The notes under the pieces: generated by a model
What the model was told of the DNA's origin: nothing
The model's database searches: none
The model's input: the letters and a program-made list of their open reading frames with translations, nothing else
In this document: piece by piece, positions 42,593 through 52,083 of the stretch
Layout: every line of letters starts with the position of its first letter
Position numbering within the stretch: position 1 is the first letter of the stretch
Translations under genes and position numbers: made by a program
Origin: an uncultured Trueperaceae bacterium
Lineage (GTDB): Bacteria > Deinococcota > Deinococci > Deinococcales > Trueperaceae
Length of the DNA stretch: 64,000 nucleotides
Assembly: GCA_937907415.1 (NCBI GenBank)
Contig: CALCHY010000369.1
Location: forward strand, 67,645-131,644
Direction: 5' to 3'

Positions 42593-43687
42593 ATGCACTT
42601 CAACGACTTGCTGCAACAGATCGTCGAGCGGGGGGCGTCCGACGTTCACATTCACGTTGGCCTACCGGCCATGGCCCGCGTGAGCGGCAAGCTCACACCC
42701 GTTACCGAGGGGCGCATCACGCCCAAGTTCACGTCGGCGCTTGTCGACCTCATGTGCAACCCGAGCCAGAAGGCGGCCTTCGACACCAAGCACCAGGTCG
42801 ACCTCGCGTACTCCGTTGCCGGCCTTGGCCGCTTCCGCGTCAACCTCTTCCGCCAACGCGGGAGCGTCAGCGCGGTACTACGCGTCATCAACTCAAACGA
42901 GGAGTCGCTCAAGGTCGTCAACCTGCCGCAAGACGCCATCGAGTACTTCCGCGACCAGGAGAAAGGGCTCGTGCTCGTCACTGGCCCGACTGGCTCCGGC
43001 AAGTCGACGACCCTCTCGCGCATAGTGCACGAGATCAACGTCACCCACTCGAAGATGATCGTCACGGTCGAGGACCCCATCGAGTACCTTCACCGCTCTC
43101 ACAACTCGATCGTCGTGCAGCGCGAGCTCGGGATGGACGCGCCGTCGTTCTCAGAGGCTCTGACTGCGGCGATGCGCCAAGACCCGGACGTCATCCTCAT
43201 CGGCGAGATCCGCGATCACGCCACCGCCGCCGCCGCCATCAGCGCGGCGCAGACCGGCCACCTCGTCTTCAGCACCCTGCACACCCAGGACTCCGTGAGG
43301 ACGATCAACCGCGTGCTCGAGCTGTTTCCGCCCCACGAACGCGAGACCGCCCGCGTGCTGTTCGCGGAATCGCTCGTCGGCGTCGTCTCGCAAAGGCTGC
43401 TGCCGCGCACGGGCGGGAAGGGGAGGGTGGCCGCCACCGAGATCCTCAAGGCCACCTTGCGCGTCAAGGACCTCATCCGCGACCCTGAGCGCACCCCGGA
43501 ACTCTACGACGTGCTCCGCGAAGCCGTGCTGGACGGCATGCGCTCCTTCGACGATCACCTCGCCCAGCTCTATGCGGAGGGCATCATCGACTTCGAGACG
43601 GGCTACAGCTCGGCCACCAGCAGTCAGGCGTTCAAGATGGCCGCCACCCAGATCAACGTAGGGCGCGACACCATCGTCGCCAACTGA
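42593..43687 (+). CDS. pilT: Type IV pilus retraction ATPase PilT
   Basis: A 364-residue hexameric ATPase. The N-terminal PAS-like half is followed by Walker A GPTGSGKST (131-139), the Asp box near IVTVEDPIEYLH, Walker B LIGEIRD and the His box GHLVFSTLHTQDS. The C-terminal motif corresponding to AIRNLIRE reads LRVKDLIRD. It powers pilus retraction for twitching and DNA uptake. ATG at 42593 is chosen by the -10 spacing; upstream codons are non-family. Confidence 0.95.
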   Translation: MHFNDLLQQIVERGASDVHIHVGLPAMARVSGKLTPVTEGRITPKFTSALVDLMCNPSQKAAFDTKHQVDLAYSVAGLGRFRVNLFRQRGSVSAVLRVINSNEESLKVVNLPQDAIEYFRDQEKGLVLVTGPTGSGKSTTLSRIVHEINVTHSKMIVTVEDPIEYLHRSHNSIVVQRELGMDAPSFSEALTAAMRQDPDVILIGEIRDHATAAAAISAAQTGHLVFSTLHTQDSVRTINRVLELFPPHERETARVLFAESLVGVVSQRLLPRTGGKGRVAATEILKATLRVKDLIRDPERTPELYDVLREAVLDGMRSFDDHLAQLYAEGIIDFETGYSSATSSQAFKMAATQINVGRDTIVAN

Positions 43688-43711
43688 GCTGGCCCTGGCC
43701 TAGCCCGCGCG

Positions 43712-46700
43712 TTAGAAGGGCGTCTCACTCTGCGCTTCTACCTTGCGTTGCTGCCACGGGTTGGTCGGACGCTCGGCCAGCAGCGCGTAACGGTCGACGG
43801 TGACGCGGGCATCCAGCCACGGACACGTCAGCTTGAGTTCCTCCAGCGCAGCCGGGTCGATCGCGGAACCCGTGAGGCTGTAAAGGACCTGATCGGCGCC
43901 GACCTCGAGCGCCAAACGCACGGGAGTCCGGCCGGAGTGCTCGTCGAGCAGCGACCTGAGCTCGACGAGCTGATCACGCCCCACCTGCGCCACATCGAAG
44001 GTGAGGAGCGCCACCTCAGGCGCCCCGCCCTGCGACGCCGCCCTCGTGTCCCAACGGATGAGGCGCTCGACCACGATGCGCACGCCGTCGCCCTCCTCCG
44101 CGAGCTCGACGAGGGCAACGACGGGCGCGTCCTCCTCCAGTAGCGGCGCGACGGAGTCGAACGTGCGGCCGAACGCGAGCACCTCGCACGCGCCGGTCTC
44201 GTCCGCAACCTGGAAGCGCGCCATCATGCCGCCCTTGCGGGTGGGCCGCTTCTCGACGTTCTGCAGCAGCCCGGCAAGCACGAGGCGCAACCGGCCAGTG
44301 CCACCTGCCTGCAAGAACTCCTTGAAGCGCCTGTCGACGCCGGCCGCGGTCTCGGACGCAGCGTCGGCTAGCCCAAGGTAGGTGCCCATCGGGTGGGCGC
44401 TCAGGTAGAGCCCAAGGGCCTCCTTCTCGAAGCGCAACATGGTCAGGTCATCGAGCGCGGGGGCGTCTGCGAGCACGGGCGGCGCCACTTCCTCGGCGCC
44501 GAACAGCCCGAACTGCCCCGAGGCGGCCTGCTCGCGCTGCGCCGTTCCCCACTTCATGGCCATCTCCACGTTGGCGAGCAGCAGATGCCGGGTCTCCGGA
44601 CCGCCCGCCTTGGCGCGGCCGGCGCCAGCGAACGAGTCCATCGCGCCCGCCTTGACGAGGTACTCGATGGCGCGGCGGTTGACGACCGTCGTGTCAACCC
44701 TCTCGCAGAAGTCGAAGAGGTCCTTGAACTTGCCTCCGCGGTCGCGTTCGGCAAGCAGGTGGTCGACGGCGGTATCGCCGAGGTTCTTGATGCCGTAAAG
44801 CCCGAAGCGCACCACTCCGTCAACCGGGGTGAAGTCGCCACGTGACGCGTTGATGTCGGGGGCCAGCACCGAGATGTCCAGGTGGCGAGCGTCACCGACG
44901 TACTGCGCCACCTTGTCGGAGTCGCCGCGCTCGACGGTCAGGAGGGCGGCCGCGAACTCCACCGGGTAGTGAGCCTTGAGGTATGCCGTCTGGTAGGAGA
45001 GAACCGCGTAGGCGGCCGCGTGCGACTTGTTGAAGCCGTAGTTGGCGAAGCGTTCGAGCAAGTCGAAGATGCGCCCGGACTCCGCCTGGCTGATGCCGTT
45101 CTTGGCGGCGCCTTCACGGAACAGGGAGCGGTGCTTGACCATCTCCTCCAGCTTCTTCTTGCCCATCGCGCGGCGCAGCAGGTCGGCCTCACCCAGGCTG
45201 TAACCGGCGACTACCTGGGCGATCTGCATGATCTGCTCCTGGTAGACAGGGATGCCGTACGTCTCCTCGAGGATGGGCGCAAGCAACGGCTCGGCGGCCG
45301 GAAAATCGCTGTAGTCAACGGGCTCAAGCCCGTGGTGGCGGCGGATGTAGGTCGGGATGTTCTCCATCGGCCCCGGCCGGAACAACGCACCTACCGCGAT
45401 GAGGTCCTGGATGCGCCGCGGCTTGAGCCGCCTGAGGGTGTCGATCATGCCAGAGCTATCGAACTGGAACACGCCAGCTGACTCGCCGCGCGCGAGGAGC
45501 TCGAAGGTCGCCGCGTCGTCCTCGGGGAACGCGTCCGGGTCGAGGTCGATACCGCGCGACTCCTTGATGATGCGCACCGCCGCTTCGATGAACGACAGGG
45601 TGCGCAGGCCAAGGAAGTCCATCTTGATGAAGCCAAGCTCCTCGATGGAACCCATGTCGTACTGACACACGATCGGGCCTTCACCCGAGCGGAACACGGG
45701 CGCGAGTTCCTGCACCTCGTGCCGCGCGATGATCACGCCGGCAGCGTGCACCGAGGCGTGGCGCGTGAGGCCCTCCAGCTGCCGCGCGACGTCTACGTAA
45801 CTGCTGGCGCCCGCGTCGTACGCCTCCTTGAGCTCAGGCACGTCCTCGAGGGCCTTGTCGATCGGGATGCTGCGTCCGAACCTCGTGGGGATGAGCTTGG
45901 CGAGCTTGTCTGCCTCGGCGTACGGTGCCTCCATCACGCGGGCGGCGTCCTTGATGGCGGCTCGCGAAGCCAGCGTTCCGAACGTGGCGATCAGTGCGAC
46001 CTTCTCGTGTCCGTACTTCTCGCGGACGTAGTCGATGACCTCGCCGCGCCGGATGTCGGAGAAATCGATGTCGAAGTCAGGCATGCTGACGCGGTCAGGG
46101 TTGAGGAACCGCTCGAAGAGGAGCCCGAACGCCAACGGGTCGATGTTGGTGATGCCGAGGGCGTACGCCACGATCGAACCGGCACCGGAACCGCGCCCCG
46201 GCCCTACCGCGATGCCGTTCTTCTTCGCCCAGTTGATGAAGTCGGCCACGATGAGGAAGTAGTCGGGGAAGCCCATCGCGACGATGACGCCAAGCTCGAA
46301 CTCGACGCGGTCCAGCACCACCTTCGCCTTGGCGTCCGCGCTCGACGCCGCGAACTCCTCGAGGTGCGGGTAGAGGTAGCGGGGGAAGTTCTCGCCCGCG
46401 CCAAGGGGCTGCCTCCCCGCCTCACCTGAGCGCGCTACGCCGAGCAGCACCTCGTCAAGGGGGCGCGTACTCGCTTGCTCGACGCCACTGGCGGCCGCGT
46501 ACGCACGCATGGCGGTCTCGTCGAGGAGCGGGTAGCGCTGCATGACGCCGCGGTAAGCGTCGATGCGCAACTGTTCCGCCAGGGTGATGCCTGGCGGCAG
46601 CTTCAGCTCCGGCATCTGGTACACGCGCCTGCTGCCGATAGGCAAGTCGACGTTGCACATCGCCGCCACCACGTTCGTATTCGCGAGCGCGCTCGGGTAC

Positions 46701-47500
46701 TCCGATTCAGGCAGCACGGCGGCCATCTCGGCCGGGCTCTTCACGTAGAACTCGTCGCACGGGAAACGCATGCGGTCGTCGTCGCTCACGAGCGCCTTCG
46801 TGCCGATGGCGAGGAGGACGTCGTGCGCGTGCGCGTCGGTCTTCCGCACGTAGTGACCGTCGTTGGTCGCCACCATGCCGATGCCGTGCTTGGTTGCGAA
46901 CTCCTTCAGGATGGGGTTGAGGCGGCGCTGCTCCTCGAGCCCGTGGTCCTGCAACTCGACGAAGAAGTTCTCGCCGAAGATGTTCAGGTGCTCGAGCAGC
47001 GCCTCCTCACCGGCGTCAGGACCGATGTCGAGTATGGTCCGCGGGATCTGCGCCCCAAGGCAGCCGGAGAGCGCTATGACGCCCTCCGAGTGCTCACGCA
47101 AGAGCTCGAGGTCGACGCGCGGCTTCATGTAGAAGCCCTCGAGGAACGCCCTACTGCTCAGGCGGCAGAGGTTCTGGTAGCCCTTGAAGTCCTTCGCGAG
47201 GAGGGTGAGGTGATAGTAACCGCCGTCGGAGCGGTTCGAGCCGCGGCGCTTCTCGAAGCGCGACCCGGGCGCCACGTATGCTTCGAAGCCGATGATCGGC
47301 TTCACGCCCTGCGCGACTGCCGTCTTGTAGAACTCGACGGCGCCGTGCATGTTGCCGTGGTCGGTCATGGCCACAGCGGGGTCGTCTGGGGAGACCTCCT
47401 TGACCCACGCGATCAAGTCCTTGATGCGCGCAGCGCCGTCTAGCAGCGAATAGTCGGTGTGCTGGTGCAGGTGGGAGAAGCGCGGCGTGCCACTTGACAT
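43712..47500 (-). CDS. dnaE: DNA polymerase III alpha subunit
   Basis: A 1262-residue replicative polymerase. The N-terminal PHP domain has intact metal-ligand motifs (HLHQHTDYSLLDGA, MTDHGNMHG). The palm carries the catalytic aspartates in MPDFDIDF, and the C-terminus has tandem helix-hairpin-helix, OB and tau-binding regions. TAAGCT 6 nt before the ATG suggests a leaderless mRNA. It is convergent with pilT, 24 nt apart, with no clear terminator between. Confidence 0.97.
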   Translation of the reverse strand: MSSGTPRFSHLHQHTDYSLLDGAARIKDLIAWVKEVSPDDPAVAMTDHGNMHGAVEFYKTAVAQGVKPIIGFEAYVAPGSRFEKRRGSNRSDGGYYHLTLLAKDFKGYQNLCRLSSRAFLEGFYMKPRVDLELLREHSEGVIALSGCLGAQIPRTILDIGPDAGEEALLEHLNIFGENFFVELQDHGLEEQRRLNPILKEFATKHGIGMVATNDGHYVRKTDAHAHDVLLAIGTKALVSDDDRMRFPCDEFYVKSPAEMAAVLPESEYPSALANTNVVAAMCNVDLPIGSRRVYQMPELKLPPGITLAEQLRIDAYRGVMQRYPLLDETAMRAYAAASGVEQASTRPLDEVLLGVARSGEAGRQPLGAGENFPRYLYPHLEEFAASSADAKAKVVLDRVEFELGVIVAMGFPDYFLIVADFINWAKKNGIAVGPGRGSGAGSIVAYALGITNIDPLAFGLLFERFLNPDRVSMPDFDIDFSDIRRGEVIDYVREKYGHEKVALIATFGTLASRAAIKDAARVMEAPYAEADKLAKLIPTRFGRSIPIDKALEDVPELKEAYDAGASSYVDVARQLEGLTRHASVHAAGVIIARHEVQELAPVFRSGEGPIVCQYDMGSIEELGFIKMDFLGLRTLSFIEAAVRIIKESRGIDLDPDAFPEDDAATFELLARGESAGVFQFDSSGMIDTLRRLKPRRIQDLIAVGALFRPGPMENIPTYIRRHHGLEPVDYSDFPAAEPLLAPILEETYGIPVYQEQIMQIAQVVAGYSLGEADLLRRAMGKKKLEEMVKHRSLFREGAAKNGISQAESGRIFDLLERFANYGFNKSHAAAYAVLSYQTAYLKAHYPVEFAAALLTVERGDSDKVAQYVGDARHLDISVLAPDINASRGDFTPVDGVVRFGLYGIKNLGDTAVDHLLAERDRGGKFKDLFDFCERVDTTVVNRRAIEYLVKAGAMDSFAGAGRAKAGGPETRHLLLANVEMAMKWGTAQREQAASGQFGLFGAEEVAPPVLADAPALDDLTMLRFEKEALGLYLSAHPMGTYLGLADAASETAAGVDRRFKEFLQAGGTGRLRLVLAGLLQNVEKRPTRKGGMMARFQVADETGACEVLAFGRTFDSVAPLLEEDAPVVALVELAEEGDGVRIVVERLIRWDTRAASQGGAPEVALLTFDVAQVGRDQLVELRSLLDEHSGRTPVRLALEVGADQVLYSLTGSAIDPAALEELKLTCPWLDARVTVDRYALLAERPTNPWQQRKVEAQSETPF

Positions 47501-47506
47501 TGGTCG

Positions 47507-47512
47507 AGCTTA
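47507..47512 (-). promoter_or_regulatory. -10 box for leaderless dnaE
   Basis: TAAGCT ends 6 nt before the dnaE ATG. Confidence 0.5.
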
Positions 47513-47575
47513 CCGCCTTGTGCCTGCCGACTTCGGTGCCCTGGGGCCGCGGATCGAGTAGTTCGTCGCCTCTCA

Positions 47576-47605
47576 TTGACGCCCTTCGCGGGGGCGTGGT
47601 ACTTT
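47576..47605 (+). promoter_or_regulatory. Promoter of the tRNA-Cys/tRNA-Val unit
   Basis: A -35 TTGACG (47576-47581), an 18-nt spacer and a -10 TACTTT (47600-47605). Transcription would start about 5-10 nt before the first tRNA. Confidence 0.7.
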
Positions 47606-47615
47606 CTTTGAGCTT

Positions 47616-47690
47616 GGCGCCGTAGCCAAGCGGTAAGGCAGAGGTCTGCAAAACCTCGATTCACCGGTTCGATTCCGGTCGGCGCCTCCA
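47616..47690 (+). tRNA. tRNA-Cys (GCA)
   Basis: A 75-nt cloverleaf with acceptor GGCGCCG/CGGCGCC, anticodon GCA in loop CTGCAAA, T-loop TTCGATT and encoded CCA. It shares a promoter with the next tRNA. Confidence 0.97.
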
Positions 47691-47745
47691 CTCCCACCCG
47701 GTCGGCGTCGAGCCACACCCGGGAACGTTGGTCGCAAGAAGTCGC

Positions 47746-47820
47746 AGGCGCGTAGCTCAGTGGGAGAGCGCTACACTGACACTGTAGAGGTCGACAGTTC
47801 AATCCTGTCCGCGCCTACCA
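47746..47820 (+). tRNA. tRNA-Val (GAC)
   Basis: A 75-nt cloverleaf with acceptor AGGCGCG/CGCGCCT, anticodon GAC in loop CTGACAC and encoded CCA. It is 55 nt after tRNA-Cys and probably cotranscribed. Confidence 0.96.
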
Positions 47821-47826
47821 AAACGA

Positions 47827-47854
47827 GCCCGCCCTAGCTAACTAGGGCGGGCTT
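47827..47854. terminator. Terminator after tRNA-Val, also facing nnrE
   Basis: A perfect 12-bp stem (AGCCCGCCCTAG with CTAGGGCGGGCT) and a 4-nt loop. On the minus side it is followed by CGTTTT, so it can serve the convergent nnrE too. Confidence 0.85.
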
Positions 47855-47888
47855 CAACTTGCTTACGCGCTAGGTGCTACTGCCCTTA

Positions 47889-48593
47889 CTACTCGACCTC
47901 GGTGACGTACGCAGGCAGCTCGAAAGGGGGCAACTGCAGGCTCTCGTAGAGCCCAGGCGGCAGGCTGAGGTCGCCGACGAACAGGCGCCCTACGTTGCCT
48001 CCCGCCTTGATACCTACCTTCGGCAGGCCGATGCTCATGGTCAGGGTGGCCTTGACGACGTCGCCCGGCGTGCTGCCATCGTCGGCGCGCATACCAGTAG
48101 GGGTATCCAGCGAGATCACGCAGCTATCGGCCGAGTTGTTGAGCACCGTGATCACGTCCAAGGTACGGCCGCGCGGTGGGCCCTCGAGGTTCGTGCCGAT
48201 GGCGGCGTCGATGACGCAGCCGAACTTCATCTTCGGCAGGCTGGTGCGGACCTTCACGCGCTCGAAGTGACGCAAGTGCTCCAGCTGCTCTTTGGGCGTG
48301 CCTGAGTAGTTCTCCGCCTCGTGAGTCGGCACCACCCAGACGCGGCGCCCGCGCGCCGCCAGGAGTCGTGCTGCTGCTAAGCCCCCGCTGCCATTGTTCC
48401 CGCGACCCGCGACAACGAGCACGGGGCCGTCGCCGCCGAAAGCCTCGACGAGCGAGACGAGGTTACGCGCGGTGTGCTCGACGAGGACGCGATTGTCTAG
48501 TCCGAACTTGCCTGTCGCCAACATGATGAGTTGTTGCATCTGGTTGGCGCTGATTGCTGGCAGGTCGTCCCAGTGGACGAGCGGAAAGCTCAT
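47889..48593 (-). CDS. nnrE: NAD(P)H-hydrate epimerase (YjeF N-terminal domain)
   Basis: A 234-residue epimerase that repairs hydrated NAD(P)H. The nucleotide loop VVAGRGNNGSGGLAAARLL and the DTPTGMRADDG block match the family, although the canonical NNGGDG reads NNGSGG. It lacks the fused dehydratase domain, so NnrD must lie elsewhere. ATG at 48593 is spaced 6 nt from AAAGG; a GTG two codons earlier is possible. It follows yebC by 18 nt. Confidence 0.88.
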   Translation of the reverse strand: MSFPLVHWDDLPAISANQMQQLIMLATGKFGLDNRVLVEHTARNLVSLVEAFGGDGPVLVVAGRGNNGSGGLAAARLLAARGRRVWVVPTHEAENYSGTPKEQLEHLRHFERVKVRTSLPKMKFGCVIDAAIGTNLEGPPRGRTLDVITVLNNSADSCVISLDTPTGMRADDGSTPGDVVKATLTMSIGLPKVGIKAGGNVGRLFVGDLSLPPGLYESLQLPPFELPAYVTEVE

Positions 48594-48611
48594 GGGCACC
48601 CTTTCTGCGGC

Positions 48612-49352
48612 TCAGCCGACGGTGTCGACATCGTCGCCGACACTGTCTAAGTCTGCCGTGGTGTAGACGTTCTGCACGTCGTCGAGATCCTCGAGGCTCT
48701 CGAGGAAGTTCATGACCTTACGAGCCTCTTCTGGAGTCAACGCGGTCTGGGTCTGAGGGAGCTTCGTGAGTTGCACTACGTCGACGGGCATGCCGCGCTC
48801 CTGTAGGCCCTCGACGATGGCATACAGCTCTGCTGGGGGAGTGTAGATGACGGAGGTACCCTCATCCATCTCGAGGTCGTCGGCGCCGAGCTCGATGGCG
48901 GCCTCCTCGACGGCGTCACCGACCTGCTCGACCGTGATCATGCCTTTGGTGTCGAACTGCCAGGCGGTTGAGCCTGACATGTTGCCGCCGTGCTTGCTGA
49001 ACACGTGACGCACCTCGCCCGCCGTGCGGTTCTTGTTGTCCGTAAGCGTTTCGACGAGCATGGCGACGCCAGCTGGACCGTAGCCTTCGTAGAACGCGGG
49101 CTCGAAGTTGCCGCCCTCGCCGCCACCTAACGCGCGCTCGATGGCGCGGTCGATGTTGTCGACGGCAACGTTGTCTGACTTCGCTGCCGACAACGCGTTG
49201 CGTAAGGGTAGGTTGACGTTCGGATCACCGCTGTTGCCACTGCGCACCGCGGACTGGATAGCGCGCACGTGCTTGCTGATGATCTTGCCGCGCTGTTTAT
49301 CTAGCGCGCCCTTCTTCCGCTTGATCTGTGACCACTTGCTATGACCTGCCAA
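48612..49352 (-). CDS. yebC: YebC/PmpR-family protein (transcription or translation factor)
   Basis: A 246-residue protein with the YebC N-terminal signature AGHSKWSQIKRKKGALDKQRG, KHGGNMSGSTAW in the middle and standard length. Members have been described as transcriptional regulators and, more recently, as ribosome-associated factors that relieve stalling at proline runs. The start is TTG at 49352, with AAAGGA 8 nt upstream. It forms a unit with nnrE. Confidence 0.93.
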   Translation of the reverse strand: MAGHSKWSQIKRKKGALDKQRGKIISKHVRAIQSAVRSGNSGDPNVNLPLRNALSAAKSDNVAVDNIDRAIERALGGGEGGNFEPAFYEGYGPAGVAMLVETLTDNKNRTAGEVRHVFSKHGGNMSGSTAWQFDTKGMITVEQVGDAVEEAAIELGADDLEMDEGTSVIYTPPAELYAIVEGLQERGMPVDVVQLTKLPQTQTALTPEEARKVMNFLESLEDLDDVQNVYTTADLDSVGDDVDTVG

Positions 49353-49434
49353 AGTCTAGTTCCTTTCGAAGGGCGCCGCCGCCCCACAACGCACTGTCGA
49401 GTGGCAGCAAGTCATTCTACTCCACTAAAAGCTG

Positions 49435-49463
49435 GTCACGGCACCCTCGACGGGTGCCGTGAC
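49435..49463 (-). terminator. Terminator after the DUF4384 lipoprotein gene
   Basis: A perfect 12-bp stem (GTCACGGCACCC with GGGTGCCGTGAC) and a 5-nt loop, followed on the minus strand by CAGCTTTTAG. Confidence 0.82.
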
Positions 49464-49497
49464 GCTGCAACTTGCCCGCTGATGAACGTTTACGTGT

Positions 49498-50004
49498 TCA
49501 GCGGATGTAGAAGTACGTCTCTGCCACGTCGCGAACCGGCGACGGGCGAATGTCAAGTTGAATGGCGCTCGTCCAGTCGCCATCGCCGTAGCGGCCCACG
49601 TAACTCACGCTGCCGCTCGTGCGGTCGGAAGTGAAGCTGGCTCGCACGGTCTGCCTGCCTAGCGGCGGGTTGACGGTGTAAACGTGGCGGGCACCGGGGA
49701 CGGGCAAGTAGTTCGTGCCTGCCTGCACGGGGATGTTGCGCTCGAAGACGTAGACCTTGCCGTCTGGATCGAGTGCCGTAAGGGTGATGTAGCCCGCGCG
49801 GTTCGTCACGATGCGGAACTCGACGTTCTCACCCACGTAGTAGTCGGAGCCGCGCCCGCGGGTCGTTTGGAAGTCTTGAATGACGCCCGAGAGGGAGAGG
49901 TCGCTGCCAGCGAAGCCGCCAGGCCTGACCGTGATGGTGCAGGCGGATGCCAGCAGCGCGACTGCTACTGCCGCGACTGCGAGGCGGAGCGTTCTTGAGT
50001 TCAT
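49498..50004 (-). CDS. DUF4384-type lipoprotein
   Basis: A 168-residue protein with a lipoprotein signal ending LLASAC. The mature domain fits DUF4384: a beta-sandwich with YYVGENVEFRIVTNRAGYITL and ALDPDGKVYVFERN. Members in other bacteria sit in the envelope and may bind ligands or partners; the function is unknown. AGGAGG is 5 nt before the ATG and a TAGACT box is at 50030-50035, so it has a short conventional leader. Confidence 0.82.
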   Translation of the reverse strand: MNSRTLRLAVAAVAVALLASACTITVRPGGFAGSDLSLSGVIQDFQTTRGRGSDYYVGENVEFRIVTNRAGYITLTALDPDGKVYVFERNIPVQAGTNYLPVPGARHVYTVNPPLGRQTVRASFTSDRTSGSVSYVGRYGDGDWTSAIQLDIRPSPVRDVAETYFYIR

Positions 50005-50029
50005 GAAAGCCTCCTAGCGTTCTCCCCCG

Positions 50030-50035
50030 AGTCTA
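50030..50035 (-). promoter_or_regulatory. -10 box of the DUF4384 lipoprotein gene
   Basis: TAGACT on the minus strand, giving a leader of about 19 nt that holds AGGAGG at 50010-50015. Confidence 0.5.
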
Positions 50036-50082
50036 GCGTCCAGGTTCGTGACGGTCTAAAACCGTTCCTTAACCGTTAGCGT

Positions 50083-50427
50083 TCAGGGGGTCGTCGGTAC
50101 GCTGCGGTCGAAGGTCGTAACGAGGTAGGGGAGGTCGGTCTGGAGGTAGCGTCCGCGCTCGTCGTACCAGTAGACGTAGTCTCCCAACGACTCTCCGCCG
50201 TTGCCGCCCTCTGACGCGTTGCCGGAACGGGTCACCTTGCCGTCGACTAAGCCAGTGAAGATCGCCTTGCCATCGTACGAATAGACCGTTATGTACATGC
50301 GCTGCGCCGTGTACTCCTGGATGCTGCGCCGGATGCGGTTCTGCGTCTCGTTGCGGCAGGCCGACAACCCGAAGACCAGCACGAGTGCCGCAAGTACGAG
50401 CAGTACACGCTTGTTACGTCGGTTCAC
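50083..50427 (-). CDS. Small predicted lipoprotein
   Basis: A 114-residue protein. The basic start VNRRNKR and a hydrophobic run end at the lipobox GLSAC (Cys22). The mature part is polar, with YITVYSYDGKAIFTGLVDGKV and Tyr-rich strands near the end. GTG at 50427 follows GGGAGGTGG, one of the strongest ribosome sites in the window; the open frame further up is not protein-like. I do not recognise the family. Confidence 0.78.
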   Translation of the reverse strand: MNRRNKRVLLVLAALVLVFGLSACRNETQNRIRRSIQEYTAQRMYITVYSYDGKAIFTGLVDGKVTRSGNASEGGNGGESLGDYVYWYDERGRYLQTDLPYLVTTFDRSVPTTP

Positions 50428-50535
50428 GCTCCACCTCCCGTCTCGGCTGTGGCCGCATGCTTGCGCCCAGCCGAGTTCCACGATATCACCGGGGGCCATG
50501 CATTCAGGACTTTAGTGCCCGGCGCGCAAGCAAAG

Positions 50536-50541
50536 TATGCT
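50536..50541 (+). promoter_or_regulatory. -10 box for leaderless dnaJ-hspR
   Basis: TATGCT ends 7 nt before the GTG at 50549. It contains the ATG at 50537 that would otherwise be taken as the start. Confidence 0.55.
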
Positions 50542-50548
50542 GAGCGTT

Positions 50549-51580
50549 GTGACGGCCACCCGCGACCCGTACGAGGTCCTAGGCGTTCCCCGCGACGCCG
50601 ACGCTGACGCCCTCAAGTCCGCCTACCGCCAGAAGGCGCTCCAGTACCACCCGGACCGCAACCCCGGGAACTCGAGCGCTGAGGAGCGCTTCAAGGAAGT
50701 GTCAGAGGCGTACGCCATCTTGCGTGACCCTGAGGCGCGCGCCCGCTACGACCGCTACGGTGCGCAGCGGCCAGCCGATTATCGCCACGACACCACTAAC
50801 GTCGACTGGCGCGACGTGTTCAGGGACGCAGACATCAACATCGACTTCGGCCAGAGCGGCGGCATTCCACAGACTGGCAACGCAGTCTTCGACGCCCTCT
50901 TCGGGATGATGGCCGGAATGCTGCGCGGTGCAGGCATGGCCGCGGGGCAGACTTACAACGTCACGCTCGGCCTAAGCCTCGGCGAGCTCCACTCCGGCGC
51001 GATCAGCGTCGTGTCCGTGCCCGGCCCGTGCGTGTGTCCGACATGCAAGGGCAGTGGCAGGCTGCAACCTGGCGCAGCCACTAGCCGCTCACCAGGGCCT
51101 TTCGAGGCCAGCGCGCCTGCAGCGAACTCGAACGTCTGCCCCGATTGCGGCGGCCGCGGCGTGAGGCGCGGCGGCGCACGGTTGAAGGTGAAGGTTCCAG
51201 CAGGCACGGGGGTTGGCGGCAAGCTGCGCCTGGCAGGCGCCGGTGGCCCAGGCAACCCTCCAGGCGACGTCATGGTTCAGGTCGGCTGGCTGCCCCCGAG
51301 CGGCGCAACCGCTTCGGGGAACGACGTCATCGGGCACGTGGTACTAACGCCCATCGAGGGTAAGCGCGGCACGGTCACGACTTTCGACGGCGTGAAAGTC
51401 ACCGTGCCAGCAGACAGTGAAGATGGGGCCCTTATCGTAGTCCCCGGCAAGGGCCTGCCCGGAGCAGGCGGCGTGCGCGGCGACCTGCGACTAACTCTCA
51501 ACCTCGCATGGGTAGAGGGTGCCGGTCGCGCCGTCGGCCGTTGGTTGCGTAAGCTTGGCATCGGAGGCGAAGCAAGGTGA
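50549..51580 (+). CDS. dnaJ: DnaJ-family co-chaperone with a reduced zinc region
   Basis: A 343-residue protein. The J-domain (6-70) has the HPD motif at 34-36. A Gly-rich linker and a C-terminal substrate-binding region follow. Only two CxxCxGxG repeats remain (about 163-170 and 197-204) of the four in full DnaJ, so it could hold one zinc. GTG at 50549 is chosen from the -10 spacing. It is followed by hspR with a GTGA overlap; no dnaK or grpE is here. Confidence 0.9.
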   Translation: MTATRDPYEVLGVPRDADADALKSAYRQKALQYHPDRNPGNSSAEERFKEVSEAYAILRDPEARARYDRYGAQRPADYRHDTTNVDWRDVFRDADINIDFGQSGGIPQTGNAVFDALFGMMAGMLRGAGMAAGQTYNVTLGLSLGELHSGAISVVSVPGPCVCPTCKGSGRLQPGAATSRSPGPFEASAPAANSNVCPDCGGRGVRRGGARLKVKVPAGTGVGGKLRLAGAGGPGNPPGDVMVQVGWLPPSGATASGNDVIGHVVLTPIEGKRGTVTTFDGVKVTVPADSEDGALIVVPGKGLPGAGGVRGDLRLTLNLAWVEGAGRAVGRWLRKLGIGGEAR

Positions 51581-52071
51581 GGTTGTCTGACAGATTCGAG
51601 TTACTCGCGGCAGCACGAGAAGACGCCAGCGAGGGCAGTGACCACGGCGCGGCCGGCCAGCGCGAACGTGACGCTGGTGACGAGCAGCGCTCCATCGACC
51701 AGGACAAGCCTCTCTACGTCATCAGCGTGGCGGCCGAACTCGTCGACATGCACCCGCAGACGCTGCGCCTCTACGAACGCAAGGGCCTCATCGAGCCGAG
51801 CCGGAGCGCGGGCAAGACTCGTCTCTACTCGCAGCGCAACATCGAGCAACTCCGCGAGATAAGGCGCCTAACGCAAGAACTAGGCGTCAACCTCGCTGGG
51901 GTGGAGGAGATCATCCGCCTGCGGCAACGCCTCGACCAGCTGCAGTCCACCATGGAGGGGCGCATCACCAACCTTCAGGGCCAACTCCGCGACCGGCTAG
52001 ACAACCTGAGGAACAGGGCCCTACCTCGGCCAACGGACGATGACGAACCCGACACGTCCGACCGCGGCTAA
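51577..52071 (+). CDS. hspR: HspR-like MerR-family heat-shock repressor
   Basis: A 164-residue MerR-type regulator. The winged helix-turn-helix (about 46-78) reads [20 protein letters not shown] then YERKGLI, a hallmark of HspR. A leucine-rich coiled coil follows ([19 protein letters not shown]). HspR represses dnaK-type operons and uses DnaK as co-repressor. The first 40 residues are acidic and unlike HspR. The GTG at 51577 overlaps the dnaJ stop; a later start is possible. Confidence 0.88.
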   Translation: MRLSDRFELLAAAREDASEGSDHGAAGQRERDAGDEQRSIDQDKPLYVISVAAELVDMHPQTLRLYERKGLIEPSRSAGKTRLYSQRNIEQLREIRRLTQELGVNLAGVEEIIRLRQRLDQLQSTMEGRITNLQGQLRDRLDNLRNRALPRPTDDDEPDTSDRG

Positions 52072-52083
52072 GGGCCACTCCGC

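Noticed and set aside
46475..47443. 322-codon plus-strand frame opposite dnaE
   Set aside because: It is Val/Arg/His-rich shadow of the dnaE coding strand, typical of high-GC DNA.
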